Below, piece by piece: positions 1 through 9,691 of a DNA stretch of 64,000 nucleotides; position 1 is the stretch's first letter, and the number at the start of each line of letters is the position of its first letter. This DNA comes from Thermoplasmata archaeon (lineage in GTDB: Archaea; Thermoplasmatota; Thermoplasmata; Methanomassiliicoccales; Methanomethylophilaceae). The stretch spans positions 101,643 through 165,642 of the forward strand of contig SUSZ01000001.1 in the NCBI GenBank assembly GCA_015063165.1, written 5' to 3'. A model generated the notes under the pieces. It was not told where the DNA came from. It ran no database searches and saw only the letters and a program-made list of their open reading frames with translations. The position numbers were made by a program, and so were the translations under genes.

Positions 1-3000
1 GGAATTCCTGGAGAGCCCGGCGCTTGAGTTGACCACGAATGCGTCTATCTCTCCGTCTCCGTCCCATTCGACCTCTGCGTAATCGGTCGAGAGGAGGAGC
101 GAGCCGCAATTATCGAGGAGCTGCTGAAGTTCCAGGCTCTTGTTCTTCTCGTAGAGATCCAAGAGCTCAGCGATGTTGAGATCACCGATGCTGAGGCCTG
201 GATCTACGGACATGGCATGGAGGTCGTCTCCCTTGACAGGGACCTTTCCGTAGTGCAGGCCATGGCTGTCGAACACAAGGGTGTACCCTACAGTGCTGGC
301 ATCAAAGCTTAGCAGAGTCCCCGAGGTATCCTCGGTATGGACGAGGTTCGCATACAGAGAAATCTCAGGAGAACCGGTATCGTCCGTCTCCGTGAGCGAG
401 AACGAGATGGCCTCGCCGGAATAGGTCATCGATGCATCGCACATGGACGCATCCAGGCCTATCTCGGCATCGGAGTCGAACTTCAGATTGCTGATGATGT
501 CGATCAGCTCCGAGAAGGTCGTGGTGGAAGAGAGGTCCGCGGACAGTCCGACGGCTTCGAGCTCGATCTCGCCGTCCTGCACAGGAGCGGAGACGCTGAT
601 GGACTGGGACTCCACATGGACGGTGCTCTTCTTGTCTGCGCCTGCTTCGAGTGCAGGGCTTGTCATGTGCATCGCGAGCTTCTCGCCTTCGTCCATCTTC
701 ACTGACATATGCGATGCGGAAACGCCGATGGACTCGCAGCGGTCCAGCAAGCCCGCGGAAACGGTTCCGTCCTCTTCATAGGCTGAAAGGATCGCGGCTA
801 TATCCGCTGCGACGACCGACAGATGCGGATCCTCGACCACCAGATCCAAGCCGGTTCCGTTGCCGATATCGTCGACTTTCACGGTCATACCGTATCCGAC
901 CACATCGAGAGTCAGGTCTACCAGGGTCTCGGCCTCTCCCTCGGAATGGATTAGGGAAGCGGTGACGACGACTGTCGGTGCGACGGGACCGGAGTCGGAA
1001 TAAGTAACGACTATATCGGAAGGGCCTCCGGAATAAGTGACCTTGAGGCCGGTGAACTTCGCTCCCAGGATCATATCGACATCCGATTCGAACTCGAGAT
1101 TGTTATCGATGGCGTCCATGATCTCGTTGAAAGATGTGTCGGACACCAGATTGATGGATGATGTTCCCGACCTGGCATCCAAGGTGCCGTTGTCGGAAGG
1201 CACATGGACCGACATGACATCGTAGTCGACGGCGAGGACATACCTACTGAACGAGCTGGTCCTGACATTGAGAGCCTCGAACGAGAGCTCGGAATCGGCA
1301 TAATCGGCGTCTATGTAGGCTGCCATGAGGATTATCGTCTCGATATTGTCCAAAGCGTCCGCAATGCCTATCGTTCCGATCTCGTCGCGTATGGACATGA
1401 GCTTCTCGAGGTCTACATTCTCCAGAGTGGCCTCGGGCTCGCCGATCTTCGCGAAGATTGCCTTTCCGTCCTTGTCCGCACCTTTATACGTCACTTCGTA
1501 GCCAGGAGCGGATACGCTGGCGTTCAGGAAGGTGTCGGACCACCTCTCGAGATGATCGAGAGAGAGATCCGCGACGATCACAGACCTCTTGCTCGAATGT
1601 GGATTGATCTCCACGACGGTGACCGATGTCGAATCATCGGAATAGACGATGTTCGCTCCTGTGAGTATGGCCTCGAAGCCCATCTCCATATCGGAATCGA
1701 ATTCGAAATCGTTGTTGACCAGCTGCTGAAGCTCGATGAACGATGTATTCGACACGAAAGAGAGCGACACGTCTGCCGATTTCACATCGACGGTCCCGTT
1801 GTCGGATGTGATGTACACGCTCAGGTCACCGGTCTCCACGGATACAGAGTATCTTCCGGAAGATGTCGTCCTGGCATCCAGGGACTCGACGTCGAAGACG
1901 TAGTCGGCGTATCTCGCATGCACGGACGCGGCTTTGATGGCTGTCCCGTCCGTGTTGTCCAGTACGTCGATGACGCCTATCTCGCCCTTCGAGTCCGTTA
2001 TGGAGGAGAGTGCGGCGAAATCGGCATTGTCAATGATGACCTCGGGATCGGCGACGACAGCGTCTATGGCCTTCCCGTCCTTGTCGATGCCGTTGATGGT
2101 TATGGTATATCCAGGTGCGTACAGCGATGCACTAAGGGAGGTCTCGCCCCATCTCTCTGAATGCTCCAGGGACGCTCCCAGGATCAACAGGGGCATCTTG
2201 TATCCAGAATCCGCTGGGACTACATCCAGAGATATCGAATCGTTCTCGAACTGCAGGTCCAGTCCCTTGAAGCCAGCATCCAGGTCGAGATCCGTGTCCG
2301 ATTGGAATTCGAATCCGTTGTTCACCAAATTCATAAGCCCGCTGAACGGGATATCGGAAATCAGATTGGCCTCAGTTCCGTCGGCTTTCGAAATGACCGT
2401 ACCATTGTCGATGGGAATGTAAGCGCTCAGGAAATCCGTGCCGACCGAGGCATAGTACCTGTTGGCGGAGGAGAGCTCGACCTTCAGGCTGTCGGCTTCG
2501 AACCTGTATTCCCCATATTCGACCTCGATGGAATACGTCCCGACCTCGATCCTCTTGACGTTGTCCAGCAGGTCTGCGGCTTCGATCTTGTCGTTATCTT
2601 CGTATATCGAGAGGATCTTGTCGAGATCAAGGTCGTTCATGGTCAACTCGGGATCGAAGATCGCTGCGTGGATGTCCTTTCCGCCCTTATCAGTGCCGTC
2701 GACAGAAATCTTGTAGCCGACTCCGGAGACGCTGGCATCCAAGGTCGTCCTCATCAGCCTCTCGGAATGGTCGATGGTCGCCTCTAAGAATAGGACGGAG
2801 GATTCGCTTCCCGAAATCGCGATTCCGGATATCGGGGAATCCGACGAACCGCCGTCCATGCCGACGTCCAGCCCGTTCAACATGGCGTCGATGGTGACTT
2901 TGACGTCGGATTCGAACTCCAGACCGCTGTCGACGAGAGCCATCAGCTCGGTGAAAGGTGCGCTGGAATCGATCGAAGCGTAAAGGGCACCCGACCTGAT

Positions 3001-6000
3001 GTCCAGGTTCCCGATATCGGAGGGCGCCTGAGCGATCAGGGAGCTTGCGGATACTGTTGCGGTGAATCTGTTCGCAGACCCTATGCCGAGGCCCAGGTTG
3101 TTGACGATGAAATGGTATGCATCGTACTCCGCATCCACGGAAGCTGCGGACAGGGCTATGGCGGCAACGTTATCCAGGATGTTTGCCGCCTCCAGCTTGC
3201 CCTTCTCGTTGTAGGCGGACATCATCTTGTCCACATCGGCCTTCTCGACGCTGGCCCCGGGATCGACGGCCACAGCATGGACATGTTTCGCAGGATAACC
3301 CATATCGCCGTCGATGGTGACAGTGTATCCGGTGGCGGAGATGTCCGCATCCAGAAAGGTCTTGGATGTCCTCATCGAATGGACGAGGGACGCTTCCATA
3401 GAGATCACAGACGAATCTTCGCTAGCTATGTCTATCTGCATAGACGAAGAGGCGCCTGTGCCGTCCTCGTAGGTCAAGGAAAGGCCGGCGATGTCGGCGT
3501 CCAAAGATATGATAGCGTCCGACTGGAAGTCCAGACCGTTGGCGAACACGCTCTGGAGCTCCGTGAACGATGTGTCAGAGATGGCATGGACGTACAGGAG
3601 GCCGGACTTCAAGCCTATCGATTTTCCATCGTAGGGCAAGGACACGTCCACGTAATCCGCTTTCGCAGTGACGGTATATCTGCTGGACGCCTCTGTCCTC
3701 AGGTCCAGAGACTCCAGCTTCACGAGATGCTCGCCGAACTCGGCATCGACGCTGGATATGGTGACCGCGGCCCTCTTCGCGCTGTCGAGGAGGTCGACGG
3801 GTCCGATGTCGCCTGAATCGTATTTGGCCAGTATGTTAGAGACGTTGACATCCTCGAGCGCGATCACGGGGTCCACAGCAGTGGCTTCGAGCATATCGCC
3901 CGATTCGGGGACATTCATGACCAAGGTTATCGTGTATCCTGGAGCGGAGATGCTGGCGTCCATCAATGTCTCGTCCTTCTTCTCGGAATGTGAGACGGAG
4001 GCGCTTAGCGTTATATAGGCTCCGCTGGAGGATGAGACGATCGCGGTGCCATCCCCATAGGTTCCGGAGAGACCTTCGACGCTCGCTTCGAGGGATATTT
4101 CCGCATCGGATTCGAATTCCAGACTGTTCTGAGCGAGCTTCTGAAGATCCGAGAAGGAGATGTCTGACTCTACGGAGACGCTGATGGCTCCCGATTCCAT
4201 ATCGACAGACCCTAAGTCGGTCGGGACATGAGCTTCCATGGAGGAGATGCCGACATCCACGGCGTATCTATAGGATGCTGCGGCCCTGAGGTCGACGGTT
4301 CCGAGGACTAAGGCGTACTTATCGTACTTCACATCGGCCAAGGCCGCCTTGACTGCTATCTCCTTGGTGTTGTCCAGGATATCGGTGGGTTCCAGGGTTC
4401 CCGCATCATACAAGGACAGGAGCGCAGCGATATCGACGTCGTCAAGATCCACCTCGGGATTTGTGACAGCAACGTCGAAAGCCTTCCCGTCCTTGTCGTT
4501 TCCTGCGGCGGTTATCTTGTAGCCGATGGCGGATAGCCTTGCAGAGAGGACGGACTTGTCCCATCTGACGGAGTTGTCGAAGGAAAGCTCCGCCTCCACA
4601 GTGCCGCTTCCGGACACGTCCACGCTGAGATTTTCGCTGGCGTAATTGACGTTCAGACCGGTCAGATCTGCTGTGAAATCGATGCTGACATCCGATTCAA
4701 ACTCGAATCCGTTGACGGAGGCCTTCTGAAGATCGGTGAACGACGCGTCGGATGAAAGGAAGATGTCTGCTGAATCCGCTTCCAGCTCGATGGATTTCCC
4801 GTCTACAGGGATGTCGGCGACGAACGAACCGGACTCTATCATCGCCACGTGCCTGCCGGAAGACTCCACCCTGAGGTCCATAGACTCGAACTCGACATGG
4901 GTCTCGCCGTAGTCAACGACAGCGGAGCCGACCTGAACGACCATCCTGTCGGTGTTGTCCAATATCTCGGTGGCCCCGATCTTGCCGCCATCGTAGCGGA
5001 GCACGGCCAGCTCGCCGATGTTCATGTCGTCAATAGAGGCCACAGCATCGGTCAGGACCGCGTCGAGGTACATCTTCTTCTCGTAGTCGTACTCCTTGAG
5101 AGTCAGCTCGTATCCGGATGCGGAGACGCTGCCGTTCAGGAGAGTGGAATCCTTGTAGAGGGTGTGCCTGATGAAAAGGTCCAGCTCCATGCCGGACGCT
5201 CCGGGGGAGATCTGCTCGCTTGAAACTGTAAGCGACCTGTCGGAGCCCGCATAGTCGATGTCCACGCCGTAGGTCTTCACCTGAAGGACCATCTCCGAGT
5301 TGGTCGTGATCCCAGGGACGGAGTTCATGATCTCGAAGTACTCCGCGAGCGAGCCGTTGGTGGAGAAATAGACGGTGGTGCCCTCGACATCCGCTACGAG
5401 GATGCCTCCATTATTCAGCTCCATGGAACCCTCCACGCTATCGACGCTAACGGAGAGCGTGTTCTGCCTTCTGGCATCCTCTTCCAGAACCGCATCCAAA
5501 CCGCTGACGACCATGTCGTGGCCGTTCTTGGCATAGGCGATGCCAGATGCGGAAAGATGGAAGCACTCGCAGTTGTCGAGAAGCTGCTGGACGTCCATGG
5601 TCCCCAGCCTCGAGTGGATGCCATACAGGCCGGCCAGATCCATGTTGCTTATCACGAGCTCCAGGTCGGTGACCGCTATCTCGGAGGCGGGACCGCTGAA
5701 AGGCATGATCTCCGCCGTGATAGAGGGGATCGACACGTCCAGGTCCATCAGGAACGTGCTGCTGAGGCCGAACGAGTTGAGGACCATGTTGGATGAGGTG
5801 ATCTCGTACGAAGCCTCGTCGTCCTTCCACTGGATGTCCAGGCGGTACTGGGAGGATGAAGCCCTGTTCAGGACGATGGAGATGTCCGAGATGTTCTTCA
5901 CGGTGCCCTTGACGCAGTTCTCGAGGGTTCCTGTCTCAGCGGTTATGTCGATGGCTCCGATGAGCTCGGACGCGTCCGGCTTGGTGCCGTCGGATATCTC

Positions 6001-6948
6001 GGCGTAGAGGATCTGGAACAGCACAGGGAGGTCGACTGCGATGCTCCAGTCGATGTCCTCGATGGCATCCTTGCTCTGCAGGACATCCAGAAGGTATCTC
6101 TCGGTCACCATCTTGTCGATGTGGGATGAGATGGCCAGGATCCCCTCGCTGCTGAGGGAGGTTTCGAGCCTATCAAATCCTGACAACCCGGTGTAGTTGG
6201 TGATGCCGCTCTCCTCATAGCAGGTGGAAGTCTCCACGCTGGCGATGTTGATGTCCTTGAGATAGAGGTGACCATGTTTCCCGATCTTCAAATACAGCGC
6301 CAGGTCCAATGAATCGGTCTTGTCGTTGGAAGTGATGGTGGTTGTGCTTGTGCTGAGGAGGGTGTTGCCGTCGTACTTCTCCTTGACGAGGATCATCTCG
6401 GAGAAGCCGACGACCACGTCTACGGTCCCGAGACCCAGCTTGACGACGATGCTTGGCTCCACCAAAGTGAGATAGGTATCGCCACGATTCACATAGACCC
6501 CCTTGTCCGATCCGGAAGGCTGGAACGTGGTCGACAGGGTCCCGCTCAGGATCTTGAGCTCCAGCGAAACGGTGCCGTCGAACGTTATCGTGACGTCATC
6601 CCCTAGCAAGGGGAGAAAGACCGTTCCGAACTCGATCGGCTCACCGCCCTCGAGTATTATGCTTCCTCCGGAGCTCGTGATGGATGCCGAGCCCACGATG
6701 ACTATCTTCGAGCCTTGGCCGATTACCAGGTTGTAATTCGAGATATCTATGCTGGCACCGTCGTTGACGAGAATGTCGGAACCGCTTTCGATGCGGGTGT
6801 CCTCCTCGAGAACGCAGTCGCCGGTGATGACCACGTTCCCTGCTCTGGTGACCGTGATGTCCGCATCGCTCTGTTCAGAAGCGAACGGAACCGCGACAAG
6901 CAATACGATGGCCAGCATCGCGAAAATGATGGCGTTGGTGAATCTCAT
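1..6948 (-). CDS. giant secreted repeat protein, 3' end beyond the window
   Basis: The frame stays open from an ATG at 6948 to the left edge, giving 2316 visible residues without a stop, so the gene is partial. The N-terminus is a signal peptide: basic MRF, a hydrophobic run to about residue 24, then a small-residue stretch before SEQSDAD. Residues 30 to about 500 are rich in Thr, Ser and beta-prone segments. From about residue 500 a unit of roughly 200 residues recurs about nine times. A landmark of the type EFESD (or FDSD, DFQSD) lies near residues 551, 752, 947, 1146, 1346, 1546, 1750, 1954 and 2158. Each unit also carries a HSE(K/R) box and an APGY-like box followed by an invariant-looking DP. 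I recognise no catalytic domain. It is probably an extracellular surface or adhesin-like protein. The ATG overlaps the stop of the upstream MFS gene (ATGA), so the two are probably translated together. Confidence 0.85.
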   Translation of the reverse strand, partial: MRFTNAIIFAMLAIVLLVAVPFASEQSDADITVTRAGNVVITGDCVLEEDTRIESGSDILVNDGASIDISNYNLVIGQGSKIVIVGSASITSSGGSIILEGGEPIEFGTVFLPLLGDDVTITFDGTVSLELKILSGTLSTTFQPSGSDKGVYVNRGDTYLTLVEPSIVVKLGLGTVDVVVGFSEMILVKEKYDGNTLLSTSTTTITSNDKTDSLDLALYLKIGKHGHLYLKDINIASVETSTCYEESGITNYTGLSGFDRLETSLSSEGILAISSHIDKMVTERYLLDVLQSKDAIEDIDWSIAVDLPVLFQILYAEISDGTKPDASELIGAIDITAETGTLENCVKGTVKNISDISIVLNRASSSQYRLDIQWKDDEASYEITSSNMVLNSFGLSSTFLMDLDVSIPSITAEIMPFSGPASEIAVTDLELVISNMDLAGLYGIHSRLGTMDVQQLLDNCECFHLSASGIAYAKNGHDMVVSGLDAVLEEDARRQNTLSVSVDSVEGSMELNNGGILVADVEGTTVYFSTNGSLAEYFEIMNSVPGITTNSEMVLQVKTYGVDIDYAGSDRSLTVSSEQISPGASGMELDLFIRHTLYKDSTLLNGSVSASGYELTLKEYDYEKKMYLDAVLTDAVASIDDMNIGELAVLRYDGGKIGATEILDNTDRMVVQVGSAVVDYGETHVEFESMDLRVESSGRHVAMIESGSFVADIPVDGKSIELEADSADIFLSSDASFTDLQKASVNGFEFESDVSIDFTADLTGLNVNYASENLSVDVSGSGTVEAELSFDNSVRWDKSVLSARLSAIGYKITAAGNDKDGKAFDVAVTNPEVDLDDVDIAALLSLYDAGTLEPTDILDNTKEIAVKAALADVKYDKYALVLGTVDLRAAASYRYAVDVGISSMEAHVPTDLGSVDMESGAISVSVESDISFSDLQKLAQNSLEFESDAEISLEASVEGLSGTYGDGTAIVSSSSGAYITLSASVSHSEKKDETLMDASISAPGYTITLVMNVPESGDMLEATAVDPVIALEDVNVSNILAKYDSGDIGPVDLLDSAKRAAVTISSVDAEFGEHLVKLESLDLRTEASSRYTVTAKADYVDVSLPYDGKSIGLKSGLLYVHAISDTSFTELQSVFANGLDFQSDAIISLDADIAGLSLTYEDGTGASSSMQIDIASEDSSVISMEASLVHSMRTSKTFLDADISATGYTVTIDGDMGYPAKHVHAVAVDPGASVEKADVDKMMSAYNEKGKLEAANILDNVAAIALSAASVDAEYDAYHFIVNNLGLGIGSANRFTATVSASSLIAQAPSDIGNLDIRSGALYASIDSSAPFTELMALVDSGLEFESDVKVTIDAMLNGLDVGMDGGSSDSPISGIAISGSESSVLFLEATIDHSERLMRTTLDASVSGVGYKISVDGTDKGGKDIHAAIFDPELTMNDLDLDKILSIYEDNDKIEAADLLDNVKRIEVGTYSIEVEYGEYRFEADSLKVELSSANRYYASVGTDFLSAYIPIDNGTVISKADGTEANLISDIPFSGLMNLVNNGFEFQSDTDLDLDAGFKGLDLQFENDSISLDVVPADSGYKMPLLILGASLEHSERWGETSLSASLYAPGYTITINGIDKDGKAIDAVVADPEVIIDNADFAALSSITDSKGEIGVIDVLDNTDGTAIKAASVHARYADYVFDVESLDARTTSSGRYSVSVETGDLSVYITSDNGTVDVKSADVSLSFVSNTSFIELQQLVNNDFEFDSDMEMGFEAILTGANIVYSDDSTSVTVVEINPHSSKRSVIVADLSLDHLERWSDTFLNASVSAPGYEVTYKGADKDGKAIFAKIGEPEATLENVDLEKLMSIRDEIGTIGIADALDNIETIILMAAYIDADYADSELSFEALNVRTSSFSRYVLAVDYDVMSVHVPSDNGTLDARSGTSSINLVSDTSFNEIMDAIDNNLEFESDVDMILGAKFTGLKVTYSGGPSDIVVTYSDSGPVAPTVVVTASLIHSEGEAETLVDLTLDVVGYGMTVKVDDIGNGTGLDLVVEDPHLSVVAADIAAILSAYEEDGTVSAGLLDRCESIGVSASHMSVKMDEGEKLAMHMTSPALEAGADKKSTVHVESQSISVSAPVQDGEIELEAVGLSADLSSTTTFSELIDIISNLKFDSDAEIGLDASMCDASMTYSGEAISFSLTETDDTGSPEISLYANLVHTEDTSGTLLSFDASTVGYTLVFDSHGLHYGKVPVKGDDLHAMSVDPGLSIGDLNIAELLDLYEKNKSLELQQLLDNCGSLLLSTDYAEVEWDGDGEIDAFVVNSSAGLSRNS
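280..5700 (-). repeat. about nine in-frame tandem repeats of roughly 600 bp
   Basis: The same reverse-strand motif (D-x-E/D-F-E/D-S-D, read from gattcgaa-type sequence) returns at about 475, 1086, 1697, 2311, 2909, 3510, 4108, 4692 and 5296. The spacing is 584 to 614 bp. All copies are in the reading frame of the giant surface protein. The copies differ clearly in nucleotide sequence, so the array is old compared with the near-identical repeats at 22632-25997. Confidence 0.8.
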
Positions 6949-8459
6949 AGCGTCTTCCTCCTGCCTACTAGCAAAACGATCGTAGGAATCGCGACCACGA
7001 CGAATATGATGGCCCCGTACACCAGCGCCTCGCCCATCCCTTGGGCGTAAACCGTGGCTATCTGGTCCGTCAGACCTGGAAGCAGTTTCAACAGCTCCTC
7101 CATCGGAGTGATCAACAGATTGGCGAGCGTGCTGTTCGCCGGAATCTCGAACGGAAGTATCTCGTTCCAGTGCTCTAGATATGCGCCCAGCTCCCTCAGC
7201 ATGTACTGGTCCGTGACGAACTGGTAGAAGTTGTATCCCAGCCAGAGAGCGGCGGTGCGTATCATGATGGCGAATCCCATCAGGGCACTGTTGTTGTCCT
7301 CGTTGGTCCTGTTCTGGAGAGTGGCGTTGATCATGGACACGAGGCACCCGATTGCCAGACCTAGGACGTAGAGATGGATGGCAAATATGAACGAAGGATC
7401 GTCCTCTTTGACCAGCAGCATAGATACCAGAGCTATCGACGACAGGATGACGCTCAGGATGAACCAGATGAGATGCCCCGTCTTGTCGATCTTCTTGGAG
7501 ATCGTGATCGCGGTCGTGGCCGCTCCCAGAACGACGATGATGAAGAACGGAGCCGCCTCAAGGATGGACATCTGGTAGGTGAAGAACGAGATCTTGATCA
7601 TCGATCCCACCGCGGCCATGTCTATGGCTCCCAGCAGAACTATGAAGATTAGCGATGCAATCGTGAGCTTCCTGTTGTCCAGCTTGCGATAGGCGACAGA
7701 GTTGGGATTGATTGCTTCCACCAATGCCAACGCCACGATCAGCATGATCAGAATCGCCACCCCCATAAGAGCCTCGGTGCTGAGGACGTCCCAGTCCAGG
7801 TACAGCTTCTGAAGGAAGAACACGAAGAACCCGACGAACAGCATCAGTATGATGGACCCCGGATAGTCAGGTTTCATCTTGCTGGGCTCCCCCTTCGACA
7901 AGAACTGCAGACACGGATAGAACACGATAGCCTGGAGAGCCGCCATGGTCCAGAAGGTGAGCTGCCAGCCCATCCCATCGATGATGGCCTTTCCTAGGAA
8001 GACTCCGACCAGCATCCCCAGGCCGAATCCCAGGGACATTATCCCGTTCGCGATGTAACGGAACTTGTGGTTAGGAACGTCAAAGTAGATCTGGGCGATG
8101 CACACTATGATGACGATACCGGCTCCGAATCCCTCGATTATACGGAACAGGATAAACCAGCTCATCTCCGTGCTCATCGCGCATGCTATCGAGCCTAGTA
8201 TGAACAAAACCGTACCGATAATGTAAGGCTTCCTGCGCCCCATGCTGTCGATGATGCTTGCAAACAGACCCATCGAAGCGCATTCTCCGCCTACGAACGC
8301 AGGGAACGTCCATGCGTACCCTTTGGTGGGGAACGAGTTCAGATCGATCATCAGGTCCAATGACAGGATCTGGGTGAACGCCGCTGGAACGCACACTATG
8401 AAAGTGGTGAACGACATCATCCAGAGCCCTGGCATCGCTTTCTTGATTTCCGCATCCAT
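6945..8459 (-). CDS. MFS transporter (DHA2-like, about 14 membrane segments)
   Basis: A 504-residue polytopic membrane protein of the major facilitator superfamily. It has a typical first helix with a Thr/Phe-rich face, then after the second helix a loop DSMGRRKPYIIG matching the MFS motif A (G-x-x-x-D-R-x-G-R-R). Long runs of hydrophobic residues follow through to the C-terminus, with one large polar loop before the last helix. The length and helix number fit the 14-TM drug/metabolite branch, but the substrate is unknown. Its stop codon overlaps the start of the giant secreted protein by 4 bases, suggesting one transcript. A TATA-like CTTAATAAG element lies about 33 bases upstream of the ATG (near 8492-8500). 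Whether the transporter exports something used by, or bound by, the surface protein is conjecture. Confidence 0.85.
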   Translation of the reverse strand: MDAEIKKAMPGLWMMSFTTFIVCVPAAFTQILSLDLMIDLNSFPTKGYAWTFPAFVGGECASMGLFASIIDSMGRRKPYIIGTVLFILGSIACAMSTEMSWFILFRIIEGFGAGIVIIVCIAQIYFDVPNHKFRYIANGIMSLGFGLGMLVGVFLGKAIIDGMGWQLTFWTMAALQAIVFYPCLQFLSKGEPSKMKPDYPGSIILMLFVGFFVFFLQKLYLDWDVLSTEALMGVAILIMLIVALALVEAINPNSVAYRKLDNRKLTIASLIFIVLLGAIDMAAVGSMIKISFFTYQMSILEAAPFFIIVVLGAATTAITISKKIDKTGHLIWFILSVILSSIALVSMLLVKEDDPSFIFAIHLYVLGLAIGCLVSMINATLQNRTNEDNNSALMGFAIMIRTAALWLGYNFYQFVTDQYMLRELGAYLEHWNEILPFEIPANSTLANLLITPMEELLKLLPGLTDQIATVYAQGMGEALVYGAIIFVVVAIPTIVLLVGRRKTL

Positions 8460-8653
8460 TCGAAGATTACCAGCGAGTGATTCCTATGTTGCTTATTAAG
8501 ATTGGTCAACTAGTTAAAATTACATTAGAATATTCTGGACTCATTCGTACATAACCAGAAGACAGTCTTCCAAAAATCAACCCGGTATTGGCTCATACAT
8601 CCGGTATTAATACGCTGTCATCGTTACCTCGAACAGGACAACAAGGCGATACC
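8460..8653. promoter_or_regulatory. divergent AT-rich promoter region between MFS and chelatase operons
   Basis: An AT-rich stretch separates the MFS gene (minus) from the bchI-like gene (plus). The minus-strand CTTAATAAG near 8492-8500 lies at promoter distance from the MFS start. On the plus strand GGTATTAATACG near 8603-8614 is a possible TATA element for the chelatase operon. An 8-bp palindrome AACTAGTT lies near 8506-8513. These are assignments by position and composition only. Confidence 0.4.
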
Positions 8654-9691
8654 ATGGCCACAAGAGCAGCGTACCCGTTTTCAGCCATCGTCGGCCAAGA
8701 TCAGATGAAGCTGGCCCTCATCCTCAACACGATTAGCCCCGGTATCGGAGGGGTCCTGATACGCGGAGAGAAAGGGACCGCCAAGTCCACCGCTGTCAGG
8801 GCCCTGGCCCGCCTTCTGCCGGACCGCGTCGTCGTCAGAGGATGCCGCTGCGGATGCCTTCTTTCGAACAGAAGGGAATACTGCACCGAATGCGCCGAGA
8901 GATACGCGAGCTCCGAGCCCGAAGGCGTCACCATGCCGATGGAGGTGGTGGAGCTTCCGCTGAACTCAACCGAGGACCGCGTATCCGGGACACTGGACCT
9001 GGAGATGGCCATATCCGAAGGAAGGAAGAGCTTCGAGCCCGGAATCCTGGCCAGAGCCAACGGGAACATTCTCTACGTGGACGAGGTGAACCTTCTCGAC
9101 GACCACATCGTGGACCTTCTTCTCGATTCAGCCGCTATGGGCGTCAACTACGTCGAGAGGGAAGGGGTCTCATTCCAGCACCCTTCGAGCTTCATCCTCG
9201 TCGGAACCATGAATCCGGAGGAGGGCGACCTGCGTCCCCAGCTTCTGGACCGTTTCGGCCTCATGGTCGACGTCGTTGGAGAGACGGACGAGGCCAAAAG
9301 GAAGGAGATCATCCGCAGGAGGCTCGCTTTCGAGAGGGATCGCGACGGATTCATCGAATCCTATCGCGAAAGCGACGACGAGCTCCGCAGACGCATATCC
9401 GAGGCCAAGGCCAACGTGGACTCCGTCAGCATAGGCGAGGACGCCCTGGACCTGTCCGTGAGGATCTCGATCAGGCTGGGCATCGACGGGCACCGCGCCG
9501 ACCTAACGATGATCCGCTCCGCATGCGCGCTGGCGGCCTGGGAGGGTCGCGGAGAGGCTTCCGCCGACGACGTGGCCAAGGTCGCCCCGATGGTGCTGGC
9601 CCACCGCATGAGGAAGAACCCGTTCGACGAGGCCTCCATAGACGCGAAAGGCCTTTCCGAATGCCTGTCGGAGCTGGTGTCCTCGAGATGA
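8654..9691 (+). CDS. Mg/Co-chelatase subunit I-like AAA+ ATPase
   Basis: A 345-residue AAA+ protein of the BchI/ChlI family. Walker A is GEKGTAKS at residues 38-45, Walker B is ILYVDEVNLL, and the arginine-finger/sensor region is GTMNPEEGDLRPQLLDRFGLMV, which is highly typical of BchI. A cysteine cluster (Cys64, 66, 68, 77, 80) after the first helix looks like a small metal-binding insert. The ATG at 8654 is preferred over a TTG 66 bases upstream because the family alignment begins at YPFSAIVGQ. The gene overlaps the bchD-like gene by 4 bases (ATGA), and both precede a CobN-like subunit, so the three should form an ATP-driven chelatase. Which metal and tetrapyrrole it handles is not visible. 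Because F430 nickel insertion uses the small chelatase CfbA, this set probably serves another purpose. Confidence 0.85.
   Translation: MATRAAYPFSAIVGQDQMKLALILNTISPGIGGVLIRGEKGTAKSTAVRALARLLPDRVVVRGCRCGCLLSNRREYCTECAERYASSEPEGVTMPMEVVELPLNSTEDRVSGTLDLEMAISEGRKSFEPGILARANGNILYVDEVNLLDDHIVDLLLDSAAMGVNYVEREGVSFQHPSSFILVGTMNPEEGDLRPQLLDRFGLMVDVVGETDEAKRKEIIRRRLAFERDRDGFIESYRESDDELRRRISEAKANVDSVSIGEDALDLSVRISIRLGIDGHRADLTMIRSACALAAWEGRGEASADDVAKVAPMVLAHRMRKNPFDEASIDAKGLSECLSELVSSR

Noticed and set aside
400..5400. Periodic repeats considered as a CRISPR array or satellite
   Set aside because: The unit is about 600 bp, multiples of three, and lies in one open frame, so it is a coding repeat.
337..5830. 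Series of plus-strand open frames of 60-320 residues across the left 6 kb
   Set aside because: They are antisense to the giant repeat protein, recur with the 600-bp period of its repeats and show no protein features.
8588..8653. Upstream TTG start for the BchI-like gene
   Set aside because: The extra 22 residues are outside the family alignment and no ribosome-binding site precedes the TTG.
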